Assembly (NCBI GenBank): GCA_003956705.1 | Contig: QZCP01000601.1 | Span: 74,395 to 138,394, forward strand | Direction of reading: 5' to 3' | DNA length: 64,000 bases | Source: Brevipalpus yothersi | Lineage: Eukaryota; Arthropoda; Arachnida; Trombidiformes; Tenuipalpidae | Shown: positions 9,871 to 23,074 of the stretch, one piece after another | Layout: each line of letters opens with the position of its first letter | Position numbering within the stretch: the first letter of the stretch is position 1 | Program-made: the position numbers and the translations under genes | Notes under the pieces: model-generated | What the model was told of the DNA's origin: nothing | Databases searched by the model: none | Seen by the model: only the letters and a program-made list of their open reading frames with translations

Positions 9871-11361
9871 TCAATTATCGTTCTTTGCTGGTGGAATTTT
9901 CTTGACAACTCTTCCTTGTTGAATCTTGTTCATCTTATCCAATATACTTTTAACATCCACAATTTTGAATTTAGATTTTTCTGTCATCGGTTCCACTTGT
10001 GTGGGAACGATTGTCACTTTGGTGTTGGGAGCGTACGTGGTTCTCATCCAAGATGGTGTAGTCCTAGAAGTTTTTGTTTTCTTATGCTTTTTGCCACCAA
10101 TTTTTCGCTTCCAAGATGCTGGAGTTACAATTTCATTTTCCTTGTTTTTGTCTGATTCTTGAACGAAACTTATGTTAGCCTTCAATCCTCTACCATAACT
10201 CGGTCGATCGGCATACACCAGCATGAGCAATCGGGAAGATTTTGAAACTATCTTATCTCCTTCCTTGAAATCATGTCCACAGTAAAAACTACCATGATAC
10301 ATATCTTCATCTCTTATCTCAACTGACTCATTCAAGCATTTGTGATATAAGCGTCGATTGGATGTCTCAAAGCGAGGAGAGAAGTCAAAGTCGATAAATT
10401 CTACTTCCACAAATTGTCCATCAGGAGCCTAGCAAAAGGGACCAAAGGTAAAGAATAATTATAAAGATCATCCGACTTCGGTGAGATGAAAGCTCATGAA
10501 GGAATGGTAATTAATGAGGAATTGGAAGCATATTTTTGTTTCCAGACACATGAATTACATGTGTGTCTAGAAAAATATTTTACAATACCTTAATGTCCCA
10601 GACACAACTTTGCTTGGGTTTATTTTTTTGCCCATAATTTGGTGTAAATATTTGCTTTGGTTGGGTTATATTTCCACCGCATAAAAGTGGATCTATTGCA
10701 TCATAATAATCATCCATCCGAATGGTCTGGCAAAATTCTCCATCAGTATTGGGTGGACATTCACATTCACAATTCTGCTTATCTCCTCGATAAGCTTTAA
10801 GAAATCCGCCATTAAGGCATTTGGTATCCATTAAATTGGGACAATCACCTAAGAAAAAGATGGTAATAGAAGGAAAGGACGATACAGTAAGAATAAGAAA
10901 GAGAAAGAGAGAGACGAAAAAAAGATAAGCTAGCAAATGATTCATCCTAACTTGATACTAAGTCTTCCCGGAGAACATCAAGTGAAAACAATATCCACCA
11001 AATAGCTTCGATTGTAATTATGGTGTACTAGTGTTGGGACAGTATTTAACTTAGCAAACTCAATGGAAACGGCAAGAGGAATAAAGTGAATCCATATCGA
11101 AGATAAAAGTGTGTATACATGTGGGTGTCTGATGTTGCTGACACAACTTCTAGCACAATCAAATGACTGTCTGTGTTCATCCTCTGCCTCCTTCTTCTGT
11201 CTTCATCAACACAATCTCTTTTATCTAATAGTTCACAAGGAAGACATTAAACTGCGTATATGTAACTTAAATGGACTTTGAAAACGAGTAGCTGTGGGTG
11301 TATGTGTGTATTGTCGATCGAGTAAGTTAAGTTAACATTATTTCTCATTGATGTCATGGAG

Positions 11362-11396
<35 letters not shown>

Positions 11397-14300
11397 AGAG
11401 CTCAGATTTTGATATCTTCAACTACTATCGAGTTTAAATTGCTTCCACTGTTCATCGATGATCAGAGGCTCGAAGTTTTCTTTCTCTCATTTTCTCTTTC
11501 TTCGCTCCTCCATGAATCGCTTGTCAATGGGAATCCATCGGTAGAAGAAGACCATTAACTTAATTTTCAACTGCAAAATGATAGTACAAACGAAAATGTT
11601 CTCTTTCTTTCTTTCGATACATGTTTCCAGTTATCGTTTTATTTTACTCTCTCTTTCTTTCTCACCATCTCTGTAACTATTAAGATATGTTCTCATTGTT
11701 GGGTGTCGTTAAAACACAGGAACTAAATCCTATTGCACATTGGTTATTCTTGTTGGAGTCCATTCATAGGATTGAAAATTGTGTGTGAGAGTGGAAAAGG
11801 AAAAAGAGATGAAGAAAAGAAAGCGAAGACCTATTCACCATGTATTGTATGTGCCTTCCCTTGAGTCAAATAATTTCTCATTTTGTAACATAATTGACAC
11901 CATTGAAGATGCTATTCTTCTTCACCCTCTCATTCACAATCTTATGTTCCCACTTTTCCTCATCCACCCTATCCTCAGCCCCTTCATCCACCTCCTCCTC
12001 TTTCTCATCATCTCTCTCTCTCTCTCTTCTCCTTATGGACTCTTCTAATCATGGTGCGTCCGGAAAACGGATGCACTTAAAGCTAAAGCAATGGCCATTG
12101 AGGCTGAGAATATGAAGAAGTCAAAATAAGTAGGAATCAAGGCGAACTATACTGGACAGGAGGTGGAGGAGGAGGGGGTTGGGTGGGAAAAATTCTGGAT
12201 GAAGAAGAATGGTAAAGTATTATTCTTTTTCTTTCTTCTTCTTCTTCTTTTTCTCTCTATCTGAATTCTCGGTGAAAGAAGCAAAATGAAGAGGATGAAA
12301 TGCTGCATCTTGCGATATATTTTATGAGCTGTATCTTGTTCCTGTTCCTATTCTGTCTTCTCTCTCTCTTCGTCTCATTTCTCCTCACAAACCATCTTGA
12401 TTTTCCCTTTTCTATTTCTTTCATGCCTTCAACTTATGAGAGTTGACATAAAGAAGGAAGAGAGGAAGAGAGAGAGAGAAACAAAGTCATCAAGATTTAT
12501 ATGATAAGATCACAAAATTTGCCATTTACTTTTCACCCCTTTCACCGACAAATTCTGGAACTTACTTATATATATATTCTCGAACTCTATTCTCTAATTC
12601 CAGGCAAAACTGTCAGCCTCATCTGTTTACTGGTCCTTTTAGGTCCATCCTGATCCTATTCCATCTCTCTTCCAACATCATCCACTCTTACAGCTTCTAC
12701 TTCTTCTTTTCTTCTCACTGGTTGATGAGAATACACCGAGCTTGATATCGTGTCATTTTGTTCGCCTTTGGTGTCTTTCACTTCTTCCTCTTCTCTCTCT
12801 CTTCTCTTCTCTTGTGGCTCGCTTGGACGAATTTTTACTGAACAAAAATCTACTGAACAACGATTAAGGTAGAGAGTAGTAAGAGAAATAAGGTTCCTGA
12901 TCTATTGGTTTATCGACCGAACAGAGAAAGTGAGAAAAAAAATATGATGAAAAAAGGAGGAGTAATACTCAAGCTTATAAGAGAAAGATTCTTTTAGATG
13001 TTTCAACAAAATCGGATATCATATGAGTTCTCATAAACTCACTTTCGTTGTCATTCTGTGGTAACTGGTGATGATTTTTTTTGAACTCATCTCTTTGTCC
13101 ATTGAATTTTCCTCTTCTCAACCATGAGTATCACACTATCATTCTGGTAGTCATTTTCTCTCTCACACACATTCTCTTTACTCTTCTGACAATTTCTTAT
13201 CGAATTCATGGTGAAATGAGCTTATGAAATGGACAGGAAATCAACTTCACGACAATTCAGAGACCCCAAGATAGGTTGCTTCAGTATCAAGTCAACTATT
13301 TGCTTCTCCCAAGTGGTCCATCAACTGGATGGAGAGGAAAGATTAGCTTTTATGAGTCTTACAACAATTATCCAGCAAACCTCTCGGGTGATCATGCCTC
13401 ATAACTACTGTAAAACCACCGAGATATTAGTTAAACTTCCAGATTAAGATGAAAGAAGAGAGCAAGAGGAACCTCAACTGAATGCTGTTAATTTGAAGAA
13501 AAAAGTGAATGTTCTAAGAGAATCAATCTGGAATTTTTGGAAGTCATTTTTGTTAGTATCCGTTATTAGTTAGTGGAGAGTTCAAAGATCTTGAGAGAAA
13601 AATTTTCCATAACTTTTAGCTAGGAAACTCTCAGATAGATTCATCATAAAATTTTGATCAAAATACTTTAGCATCAGTTTGTTATTCTCCACAAATAGAT
13701 GAGAATTATTTCAAATACTTACGATTGCAACCATAGAGATTGCTGACAATTTTCTTATCTCGGAATGTTAAGCCTTTATTTACGCCCAAAAGTCTTTGAT
13801 ACTTAGGATCATTGGTCACTATAGTATTTTTAACCAAAACTTCTTTACTGAAAGCCTGACGTTGAATAGAAGAAGACAAATGAATAAGTAAATTGAAAAA
13901 TAGCTTCAAAATAAGAAGAATTAGTTTTTCTCTGGAATGACTTCTCATCATCACCATAGCCATGTAAGAAGCTGAATCATCGTGCAGCTTCAAAGCGATG
14001 ATGAGAAAAGTTTATTCTCATTAAACTTATATGACTGTTTTTCATTGAATATTCACATGAGAATGATGCAATAAAAAGGATGATGGAGACGAAAAGTAAG
14101 ATGAAGGAAGAGGAAGAGAAATTCATGTAAGACGATTATCCTTGTCAATGTTACTAGGAAACCCTTGTAGGTCATCTTTCTCTCTCTCCCATAATGGATG
14201 AAAGTTGGCTTCCAAGCGAAATGATGCAAAGAAATAGAATCAAGCATAAGGATGATGATTTAAGGAATGAAGAGGATAAATTTGTTAAGATGAAAAGGAG

Positions 14301-15663
14301 AGAGAAAAAAGATTGTCCAAGGAAATGAGTTACACTACTGTAGTTACAGTACAGCTTTGATGATAAGAAAAAGTTTTTGCTCCAATCAACATCACTGCAT
14401 ACATGTTCATTGCTACAGCAAATGAACCGATTTCATTCATCATCATAATCATTTAACTCTAAGGAAACATAGTTAATCTGCTTCCATTTGAATATGGTTA
14501 ATCATTCATCAGCCTTCCGAGAATTGAATTAAATGTACGCTTGTAAATCAAAATAACAAGAAGAATACGAACAAATGTACACGAAGCAAGACTCTCCATC
14601 TTCTATGTGGATGTGTTACCTAGAAAACTAAGTATTCTCATCCAAAAGAAGAGATTATAAGAACAATGCTAATGAATAGATACTATTCAATATGATTCCA
14701 TCACCCACATACTTGACCAATCCTTTGATCATGATTATACTAGGCAAATATTTGTAACCACGAACAACCACTTCGATATAACTCGTGATCCATCTAGTAT
14801 TACCATTCTGATGCTCTTTGGGATCCAAAAATGCTGGACAAAATTGAATTTTCTACTCTCCTTAGGTAGAGAAAGAGAAGGAAAAGGAAAATCTTCCTCC
14901 CTTTGGTGAAGGAAATAAATCGATCATATGTCTTCTTATCAAGGCTCCAAAAGGAATAGAAGAAGAAGAAAAAGATCACGAAAATATCAAATTCCAACTT
15001 GTTCTATGCTCTCTATCTCTGTGCTCATACAAGTCAGACAGTGAAGATTTTCCCATGAATTCTGTGACACCGACATTAGGTCATGGATTGTTGAATAGGA
15101 AGAAAGAAAGAAAGAGAGAGAAAGAGAAAACTTTGCTCCGAGCAACGGTTCCTCATGTCATACATGCTTCTATCCTCTTCTATCCTCTTCTTTCCAATTC
15201 GTTCTATTTCACTTCATTCTTCGATAGCCTCGTGGCCAATAGTGTGGAGTATATAAAAGTAAATTGTAATTCGGCTAAATTACATCATCTTCACAACATT
15301 ATGCTACTTCTTAACCTTGATGTATTGCCTTTGGTCTGTATTGATCCACTTTCTTGGTAGACAGTATGGTAACACATATATACACACACATTCACTCTTC
15401 TTCTTCCTTCACTTTGATAAGCGACAAATCTTTGGTTGGACAAGAAAAAAGGTGAATTAGATTGAGTTGGAGAACGATTTTTCGTCTTCATTGGACCGAA
15501 AATGATTCTGATAATCATGTCAGGTGATGTCCCCTATTCAACCATCTTTCATTGAGAAGAAAGAAGGCAAAACTATTCTCTAGACCCTAGCTATACGTAG
15601 TATAACTTTTTTTCCCATGTTTTCGTTTTTGATTTAGTTTCAATTCGGTTTCATATACACATG

Positions 15664-15727
<64 letters not shown>

Positions 15728-18700
15728 GAGGGAGAGAGAGAGAGAGAGAAAGAAAGAAAGAAAGAAAGAAACAGTCAAAGTGTGCAAAGTGTACAAGAGA
15801 CATGTATAAATCGATGTCTATTTCATGAAAAATTCATGGACTTTGGACAGTGAATCTTGGAAGAAAGTAAAACTTGACCAATGGTACAGAGACATGGAAA
15901 ATTGGAAGGAAGAGAGAGAGATAGAGAAGAGGAAAAGAAGAAAAGATGGCAAATAAGAGTGAAAATAGGAAGACAAGACACGAAGAAAGTGGAAATGGTA
16001 ATTGTTACGGTTTGTCTTCCTATCCGCTATTCCGGGTTTCCTTTTGAATGCAATTGGCAAAGTGATGGAGAGAAAGAAGAAGATGAAGAAGAGAAAAAGT
16101 ATAAATGAAAGATGATGAAAACGAAACAGAGGAAGAAGAAGAATAACAGGGCTATGAATGTGAAGGCCACAAGACTTAGACACAGAAAAGAGAAAAGATT
16201 TTGTTAAAACGTACATAACTTGGATATTGCATAATACTAGTGTAGTCGTATGGAACACCAAAGTTTTGATCAGATTCCTTGCGAAATTGAATGTCAAATC
16301 CTCGGAGAACATTTTCCCAGTTTATATGTATCGCTTTATCTCGATCACTTCGACTTTGTTCATGATAAAATCCGATTACGTGGCCGATTTCATGGGCCAC
16401 TGTTGTCCACTGGTAGCCAAAAGTGATGGAACGTGAAGCAAAAAAGAAGACAGTAGTAAAAAAGAGAGAAAAGAGAAAGAAAAAAATAGATATAAGTATA
16501 GAATCGATCAGAATGACCCTTTAATGGGAATAGAAATGTTTCTATTTTTCCATTCGAAAACATTGTGAAAAAGAATCATCCAAAAGAAAGAAAAGAAAAA
16601 CTTGGAATGAATCTAGGAAAAACGCTTTAAATGCTGAAAAATAGAAGAAAATTGCAAATTGATGTGTTTGATGTCATCCATCTGTTTCGCTTTTGGATGG
16701 AGAGAATCTCGATTTTCATCTCAGAATCATGATAAAAGTATCTTTTTCACTTTGACAAAATTTTTCATGTCATGAGAAAGAGAGAAAGTAAAAGAATTTC
16801 GATTCACGATCATTCTTCATGGAGGTCAGAATATCATCAGTGAACTACAAAACCATGAAATCTATTCACATTGTGAACACAATCATCAAAGTGACGGCTG
16901 TCTTCTATCCCTCCTCTTGAGCCTCCATCTTCACCAACCAGATTACAATTAATTTGATCATGAAAGACTTGAATCGTATGCGAAAGAGTTGTCACCATGG
17001 CCAAAAGAAAGAAGAAGGTCCCATCGACGATTGCTACTGACCGAAGTGGCCATTGGGACAAGATTGATGATGCAACTTGTTTGATGGACACTTGTCATTA
17101 GCTCTGGATGACATTACCATCGATTTCAAATGCTAATCAGTGATCATTGTATTGTCCATTCTATGGCTATAAGCTAGTGCAATAAACAGAACAGACTGAT
17201 GTGATTTGATTGTATCAAGACGATTTTTTGGATGGAAATCAAAAAGAAATGGCCACTTTCGATTATAGCGAAATGAAAGTTTCCCCAAGCTATTACATTC
17301 ATCCAATTCTTGAATGTTTCTATTTATAGCCATGGTCAACTGGCCCATATCCATTCGAAACTCGACAATTGATTAAGATTATGAGCTCTTTTGAGAATCG
17401 TAATTCATTCATCTCATTTTTTGAACAACTTTTCACTCGATTTCATATCAATCACCCCATATTAAGAGATGATAACATAAAAGAAGTGATCATTAGAGGT
17501 TGAGTGTGTGGTATAAAAATCACAAGATTCTAGTAAGTAGGCAAGAAATAAATTATGATCTTTCATGACCTACAGAGCTACTGTGATTAGTTTGATTCTG
17601 AAATTTTCATTCTGATCCAATTTATGCTCATAAGACTTAATTTGAGGCTTGCTGCTACTTATAATAAGCATTGTGTGTTTAGTATACCATTCAGTTGTGA
17701 TCCAAAAAATCGAAAAACGATGATAGCAATCAAAATTCAAAAGTGGAAGCATACTTTTTGGAAACACCTGTAATTTCCATAGACGAGCACAGAACTTTCA
17801 GATGAATTTCCAACAGATGGAATAATTTCATGATAAATCGGAGTCAGAAAAGTTTTGTCGATCATTCCAATTATCAATCAAAGCCAAACAAGATGATTAG
17901 TTCCACATTATTGTGTATCTTTCTCTGTGTGATTCCTGTCAGCTATTCAGTGACTTTCACTCCCAAAGCCACTACAACAGAGGGTCCTGTGGTGGGTTTT
18001 GTTGACCAAGCGCAAGGTCGAAATGTGTACAATTTTTACGGTATTCCATATGCTAAGCCACCGATAGGTAAGCTTCGTTTCGCGAAAACAGTTGCTGCTG
18101 AGCCTCGTAAGGATGTTTACAAAGCGATATCATACAGTTCAGATTGTTATCATTTTGTCGATGATCTGAGAGATATAAATATTCCGATAAGTGAAGATTG
18201 TCTCTATCTGAACATTATCACCACCGAAGATGCATTCATGGGAAAAGATAATAAAAAGCGTAACGTTATGTTCTACATTCATGGGGGAGGCTATACTCGA
18301 GGTTCAGGAACACAGTATCCATTTTTGAGCAAAATTTTGGTATCTACCCAAGATATCGTTCTGGTCACTCATAATTATCGACTTGACGTTTTTGGTTTTA
18401 TATACCACAAGAAAATGTCTGAATTCAAAGGTAATCTTGGTCTTTGGGATCAAAATATGGCTCTTCGATGGGTGAAAAACAATATTGCCAATTTTGGTGG
18501 TGACCCAAATCAGATCACAGTTTTTGGTGAAAGTGTTGGCGGTCTGTCAACGTTCATGCACATTGCATCACCTTATGCTTCTGGTCTTTTTAATCGAGCC
18601 ATACCGATGAGTGCAATTCCATTTTTACTGGAAGATGAAGCTAATTTCAGAACTCAATTATCATCTGAAATAGTTCTCAAACGATCGGGTTGTATGGATG

Positions 18701-21700
18701 CAGAAGATAAACTTATTTGTCTCCGATCGATTCCAGCTGAACAATTAGCATTGAAAGTACCGTTACGAGAACTTCCGTTCGGTGCAGTTTACAATAGTGA
18801 ATATGTTCCCGTTACAGAGAGTCAATTGTTTCTGAATGGATCATATTCAAATGATGTGGATGTTATGGTTGGTCTAGCTGAAGAAGATGCCTCGTTTTTC
18901 TACACATACGTATCTGTTGTTCCATTCATCAAACAAAATTTGACCTATCAAGACGGTTTGAAAGTAATTGGACTCTCCTTCAAACCGGAAGCCATTGATC
19001 AAGTGGCCCAATGGTATCTGGGTGATCCCAACAAAGCATCCAGCTACGATATTCAGCAGGGCTTGATTCAGATCGCCAATGATATATCATTTGGTGTTGC
19101 CTATGAAGTTGCACGTCGAAATGCTGTGCAACAGCGTGTCGGCAAAACATATGGATGGCTATTGACAAAAACTCCGAAAGTTAATTTTCAGGTGATGTGT
19201 TATCTGGATAAAGATTTTGGTGTTTGTCATGAAGATATTTTGATATTCGTTTTTGGTGTACCATTTGATAAACCTGGCTTTTACACAGATTCTGATCGTC
19301 TCTTGAGTTCACAATTGATGAATGTTTGGGGTAATTTTGCCAAAACAGGGTAAGTAATTTATACAATTAGTGGCTTCGTTTTAAATCAAATTATTGGAGC
19401 CTTGAGATATATTTTATGTTAATTTTCTACCCTATCAGAAAAGCTTCTTGGCAGCCATGGCAAGTGTCAGCAAAAGGTAAAAGTGATACAACGTTAGCTT
19501 ACTTTGAGCCCACCATGGATGGTAAAGGTCCATTTAGGACTGGTCAAAATCCAGCGAAAAGAATTATTGAAAGGTTTGATTATTTTAAAAAGAATCTTCT
19601 ACCAAAATTATTTGGCTTTGATAAATATGTCACATCGAAACAAATTCCTATTGACCAAAAGTCAGATCGTCGAAAATATTGGCCTGTATATTTACCTTAT
19701 CTTACTACCGAACATTTTTATTATTAATATTTTGGAATGACCCTTCGATTTGGAATATGACTCATGATAGTTCTTCTGAAATTATCCTGATATTTGGAAG
19801 ATATTTGGAACAGAAACTAGCTAGAATTGAACATCGAGAGCACAGACAGATGTTTAGATACACAGGTGTATCATTTGAATACGTGTGTAGGTAATTACCC
19901 AAAAATCAGTAATAAATACAAAAATCATATCACAAGAGCAATCATGATTCTGCCATGATCAATAAAATAATGAAGAGAAAAGTTACTTACTTGATTACAG
20001 CCTTGACCAATGGAAACATCCTGGGTTCGACCATAATAATAAAGGTGTCGACCTACCAATGACCAGCAGCCTTCTTGATCACTTCGAAATCGAATTTTGA
20101 AGTGATCCTTAGTTGTGGCTGGAATGAACTTAATACACGTCTCATTTTCCCAATGCTGGATACCATGCAAGATGATTTTCTTATCTTCATCACTTACAGC
20201 TGACACACAAATAGATAGAGAGAAAGAGAGGGAGAGAGAGAGGATGAAAAAGAGAATGGGATTTATGAGAAATGAAAAGGGTGATAATTTTGTAAAAATA
20301 AAAATCTGTGCAATAGACAAGAGGCGGAGAGCAGAGAATGATTAATTAGTGCTGGATCATTGTAAGTTCTTTATCTGAAAGTTTCATATGATTGTTTCTT
20401 AGATCTCAGATGCTCCCATATTCTTCGTCTTTTTCTTCCTCTATCATGAAAGTTCTATTCAATCTATTGTGGTGTGATTCGATGTATCGTACTCACATCG
20501 GTGAAACAGATAGGGAATGGTTCCATTGGGCCAGTATAGAGAGGTGTCAGGAATAGCCTTTCGACCGGTCAATTGATTTTCTTCATCTGATTGACTCACA
20601 ACAATGTCTCCATCAATGATCACATCACCATCAGGAGTTCGATCAGGATTTCCACCTCCAGCCATTTTCAACTGATAGTAGAACAATAATAATTGTAAGA
20701 ATTGATTGTATTAATACTCGAAAAATTATATGCAGTGGATAGAGAAAATTTTTTCCTCTCAAAACTTTACCCACAATTTTCTATACAAGAAAATGTGACC
20801 TAAATTTTGAAATTCACATAGACTCTGTATGGCTATGATGTAAAAAAGTTGGTGAAGATTTGTTGTCGGATTTTTGTGGAAAGAGGGAGAAAAAGAAAAA
20901 TGGACACATGCACAAAATGTTGTGTATGTGTAACAATATTTCAACAATTTTGTCCAATTTAGTAAAGCCCATACTGTACTCATACAGAATTTTTAATACC
21001 CCTTAAACACCTCAGTAAACTTGATTCAACTCATCATATAGCTGTAAAAATGTTCACGTCGAAGTTGTGTGTAACATTCTTGTGAATGTGTCTTCAAGTT
21101 TTTGCTTCCTTTTATTCTTTCCTTCCTTTACTTCTCTTCTTCTTTCTTAGTTATTTTTTCTTCACGTCTCGATATTCTCTTCTTCTCAATTCAGCTCACA
21201 AAACTTCGATTATACACTACTATATACTTTACTGTAGAGGCAACAATATTAGAAACATCAACAATGGGTACGTCTACACTTGTATTCTTCTTGACTTCTT
21301 TTTCTTCATCATCTTCTTCTTCTTCCTCTTCTTATTATTCTTCTTCTCATCCAATTTCGTGTGATACTTGTGTGTATTTACTTCATTGATTGGCTTGTTG
21401 CTTGCCGGGCAATTTGTTCACATTGAATCATCTCTCTCTCTCTCTTTGTATGTATACTTCATCTATTGGTTGGAGAAGCTGGTCAATTTGATCAAGTTTT
21501 CTTATATCAATTTTTCTTTCACCTCAAATGATATCATGGAAAATTTTTTATCTTCCCGAATTCCGATTCATCATCGATTCATATTTTTGCAGAATTTTGA
21601 CCAATAAATCATGAACAAAGGGCTCATATCAAAAAGGCTAGATGGGAATGAAGTGGTAGATCAATGAATGAATCACTATTAACCAAAGAGGCAATGCTGT

Positions 21701-22133
21701 TTACTATTCAAAGTTAAAACTTGAATGGAGCGTAAACTGATAATGAATCACATGGCAAAAAGTAGCTTAACTGCTCTTTGAGAAGAATGGAGTATAAAAA
21801 TGAAAATATTTGACTTACCATAGCATCAAATTGATTAATTTGTTCATCATCTATCGGCAATGACTTAGTGTTTCCATTCAAATCACCGTCAATGTTTGCC
21901 ATTGATTCATAGCCCGAAGGCATCTGTTTCAAATAATTGCAACAAATTAGTGAATCGTTCATTTTTCTCTCTCTCTGTACTCCGTTTCATCAACCAGAGA
22001 GAGGTGTGCGTATGTTTACATAAACGTTTCAGAGAGAAATACTATGGAAGAAAGTCTTTTTCAAACCTCGATGATCACTTTTATTCATCAATGTTGACTT
22101 GTGTATGTCTACCAGTGTATTTTGTTCATCTAC

Positions 22134-22180
<47 letters not shown>

Positions 22181-22291
22181 NNNNNNNNNNNNNNNNNNNN
22201 NNNNNNNNNNNNNNNNNNNNNNNNNNNNNNNNNNNNNNNNNNNNNNNNNNNNNNNNNNNNNNNNNNNNNNNNNNNNNNNNNNNNNNNNNNN

Positions 22292-22366
<75 letters not shown>

Positions 22367-23041
22367 CTTATTTTATTCCCCTATTTATTTGATCCCAATC
22401 AGGCAAACTTTGGCCCATGGACAAATGGCCCATGGACAAATATGGAGCCCACTTCGGAACAATTGCAAACTCACCCATCAACTTTCACCTCATCCAAAGG
22501 GACCTCTCTTAGGGCCCAAGGGATGCAAATGCTTTTCCATCAATTCCTACATGTTCTCTTCTTTTCCCAGTTACTCGGCCACGGTCGATGATTCAACACT
22601 GATTGTTGGCATCATCCATGGACAATTTTGCATGATGAATAGAGAGTATATATGTGTGTGTATCAGCATCTCCTCTCTCATTCAAACAGTACACACGTAT
22701 GAATGGATTAAGGATAGATGAGTAAAGGAGAAACCTAACTTGTAAACCATTTTTTTCCCTTTTTAACTTGATAGTTTGGAACGAAATCAATAACTTATGG
22801 ATTTTATCTCTACCAGCCCAACTTTGTCCATCATTCAGTACTTCCACACGCACACATGTACCCTCTCTCCTTCTTTCTCATACACTTAACATGTTCATCT
22901 TCCGCATCTTTTTCATCCACTTTAACCAGCATCCTTTTTTACACACTTGAATCATTCATTGTTTTACTCTCATCTCATCTCTCTCCTCTGATCGTGTCAC
23001 CATAAGGCTCACTCAAATTGAGAAAGATAGTCCATTATTCT

Positions 23042-23074
<33 letters not shown>

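Larger units (their letters stand above)
10849..13722. other. Astacin intron 6 (2.9 kb), pyrimidine and GA tracts, no gene
   Basis: This lies between the end of the catalytic domain and the EGF exon. It holds a (GAAA)n-(GA)n run at about 11360-11400, a G-rich plus-strand run at 12158-12187, and many short CT-rich stretches. Open frames here are low-complexity or match nothing. The minus-strand pyrimidine tract just before the EGF exon happens to be open from an ATG at 10945, giving a leader-like string, but this is best read as intron. Confidence 0.65.

Noticed and set aside
10580..10945. An alternative start at 10945 giving a leader-like hydrophobic string directly in frame with the EGF exon
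   Set aside because: The hydrophobic residues are the translated polypyrimidine tract of the upstream intron, and the acceptor TTTCTTAG sits in phase with the previous exon. The spliced model is better.
15587..15796. Poly Leu-Ser open frames across GA/CT arrays (also at 33.8, 36, 44, 46.4, 49.2, 53.8, 54.5 and 62.6 kb)
   Set aside because: They are translations of microsatellites, open only because CTCTCT and GAGAGA contain no stop codons.
16837..17354. Two short minus-strand open frames in the astacin intron that looked less random than average
   Set aside because: No normal ATG start for the longer one, only two cysteines, no family match, no splice signals in phase with the astacin exons.
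19925..20320. A hydrophobic N-terminal extension in frame with astacin exon 4
   Set aside because: Same effect: intron pyrimidine tract read as protein, with a clean acceptor (TGTGTCAG) at 20200.
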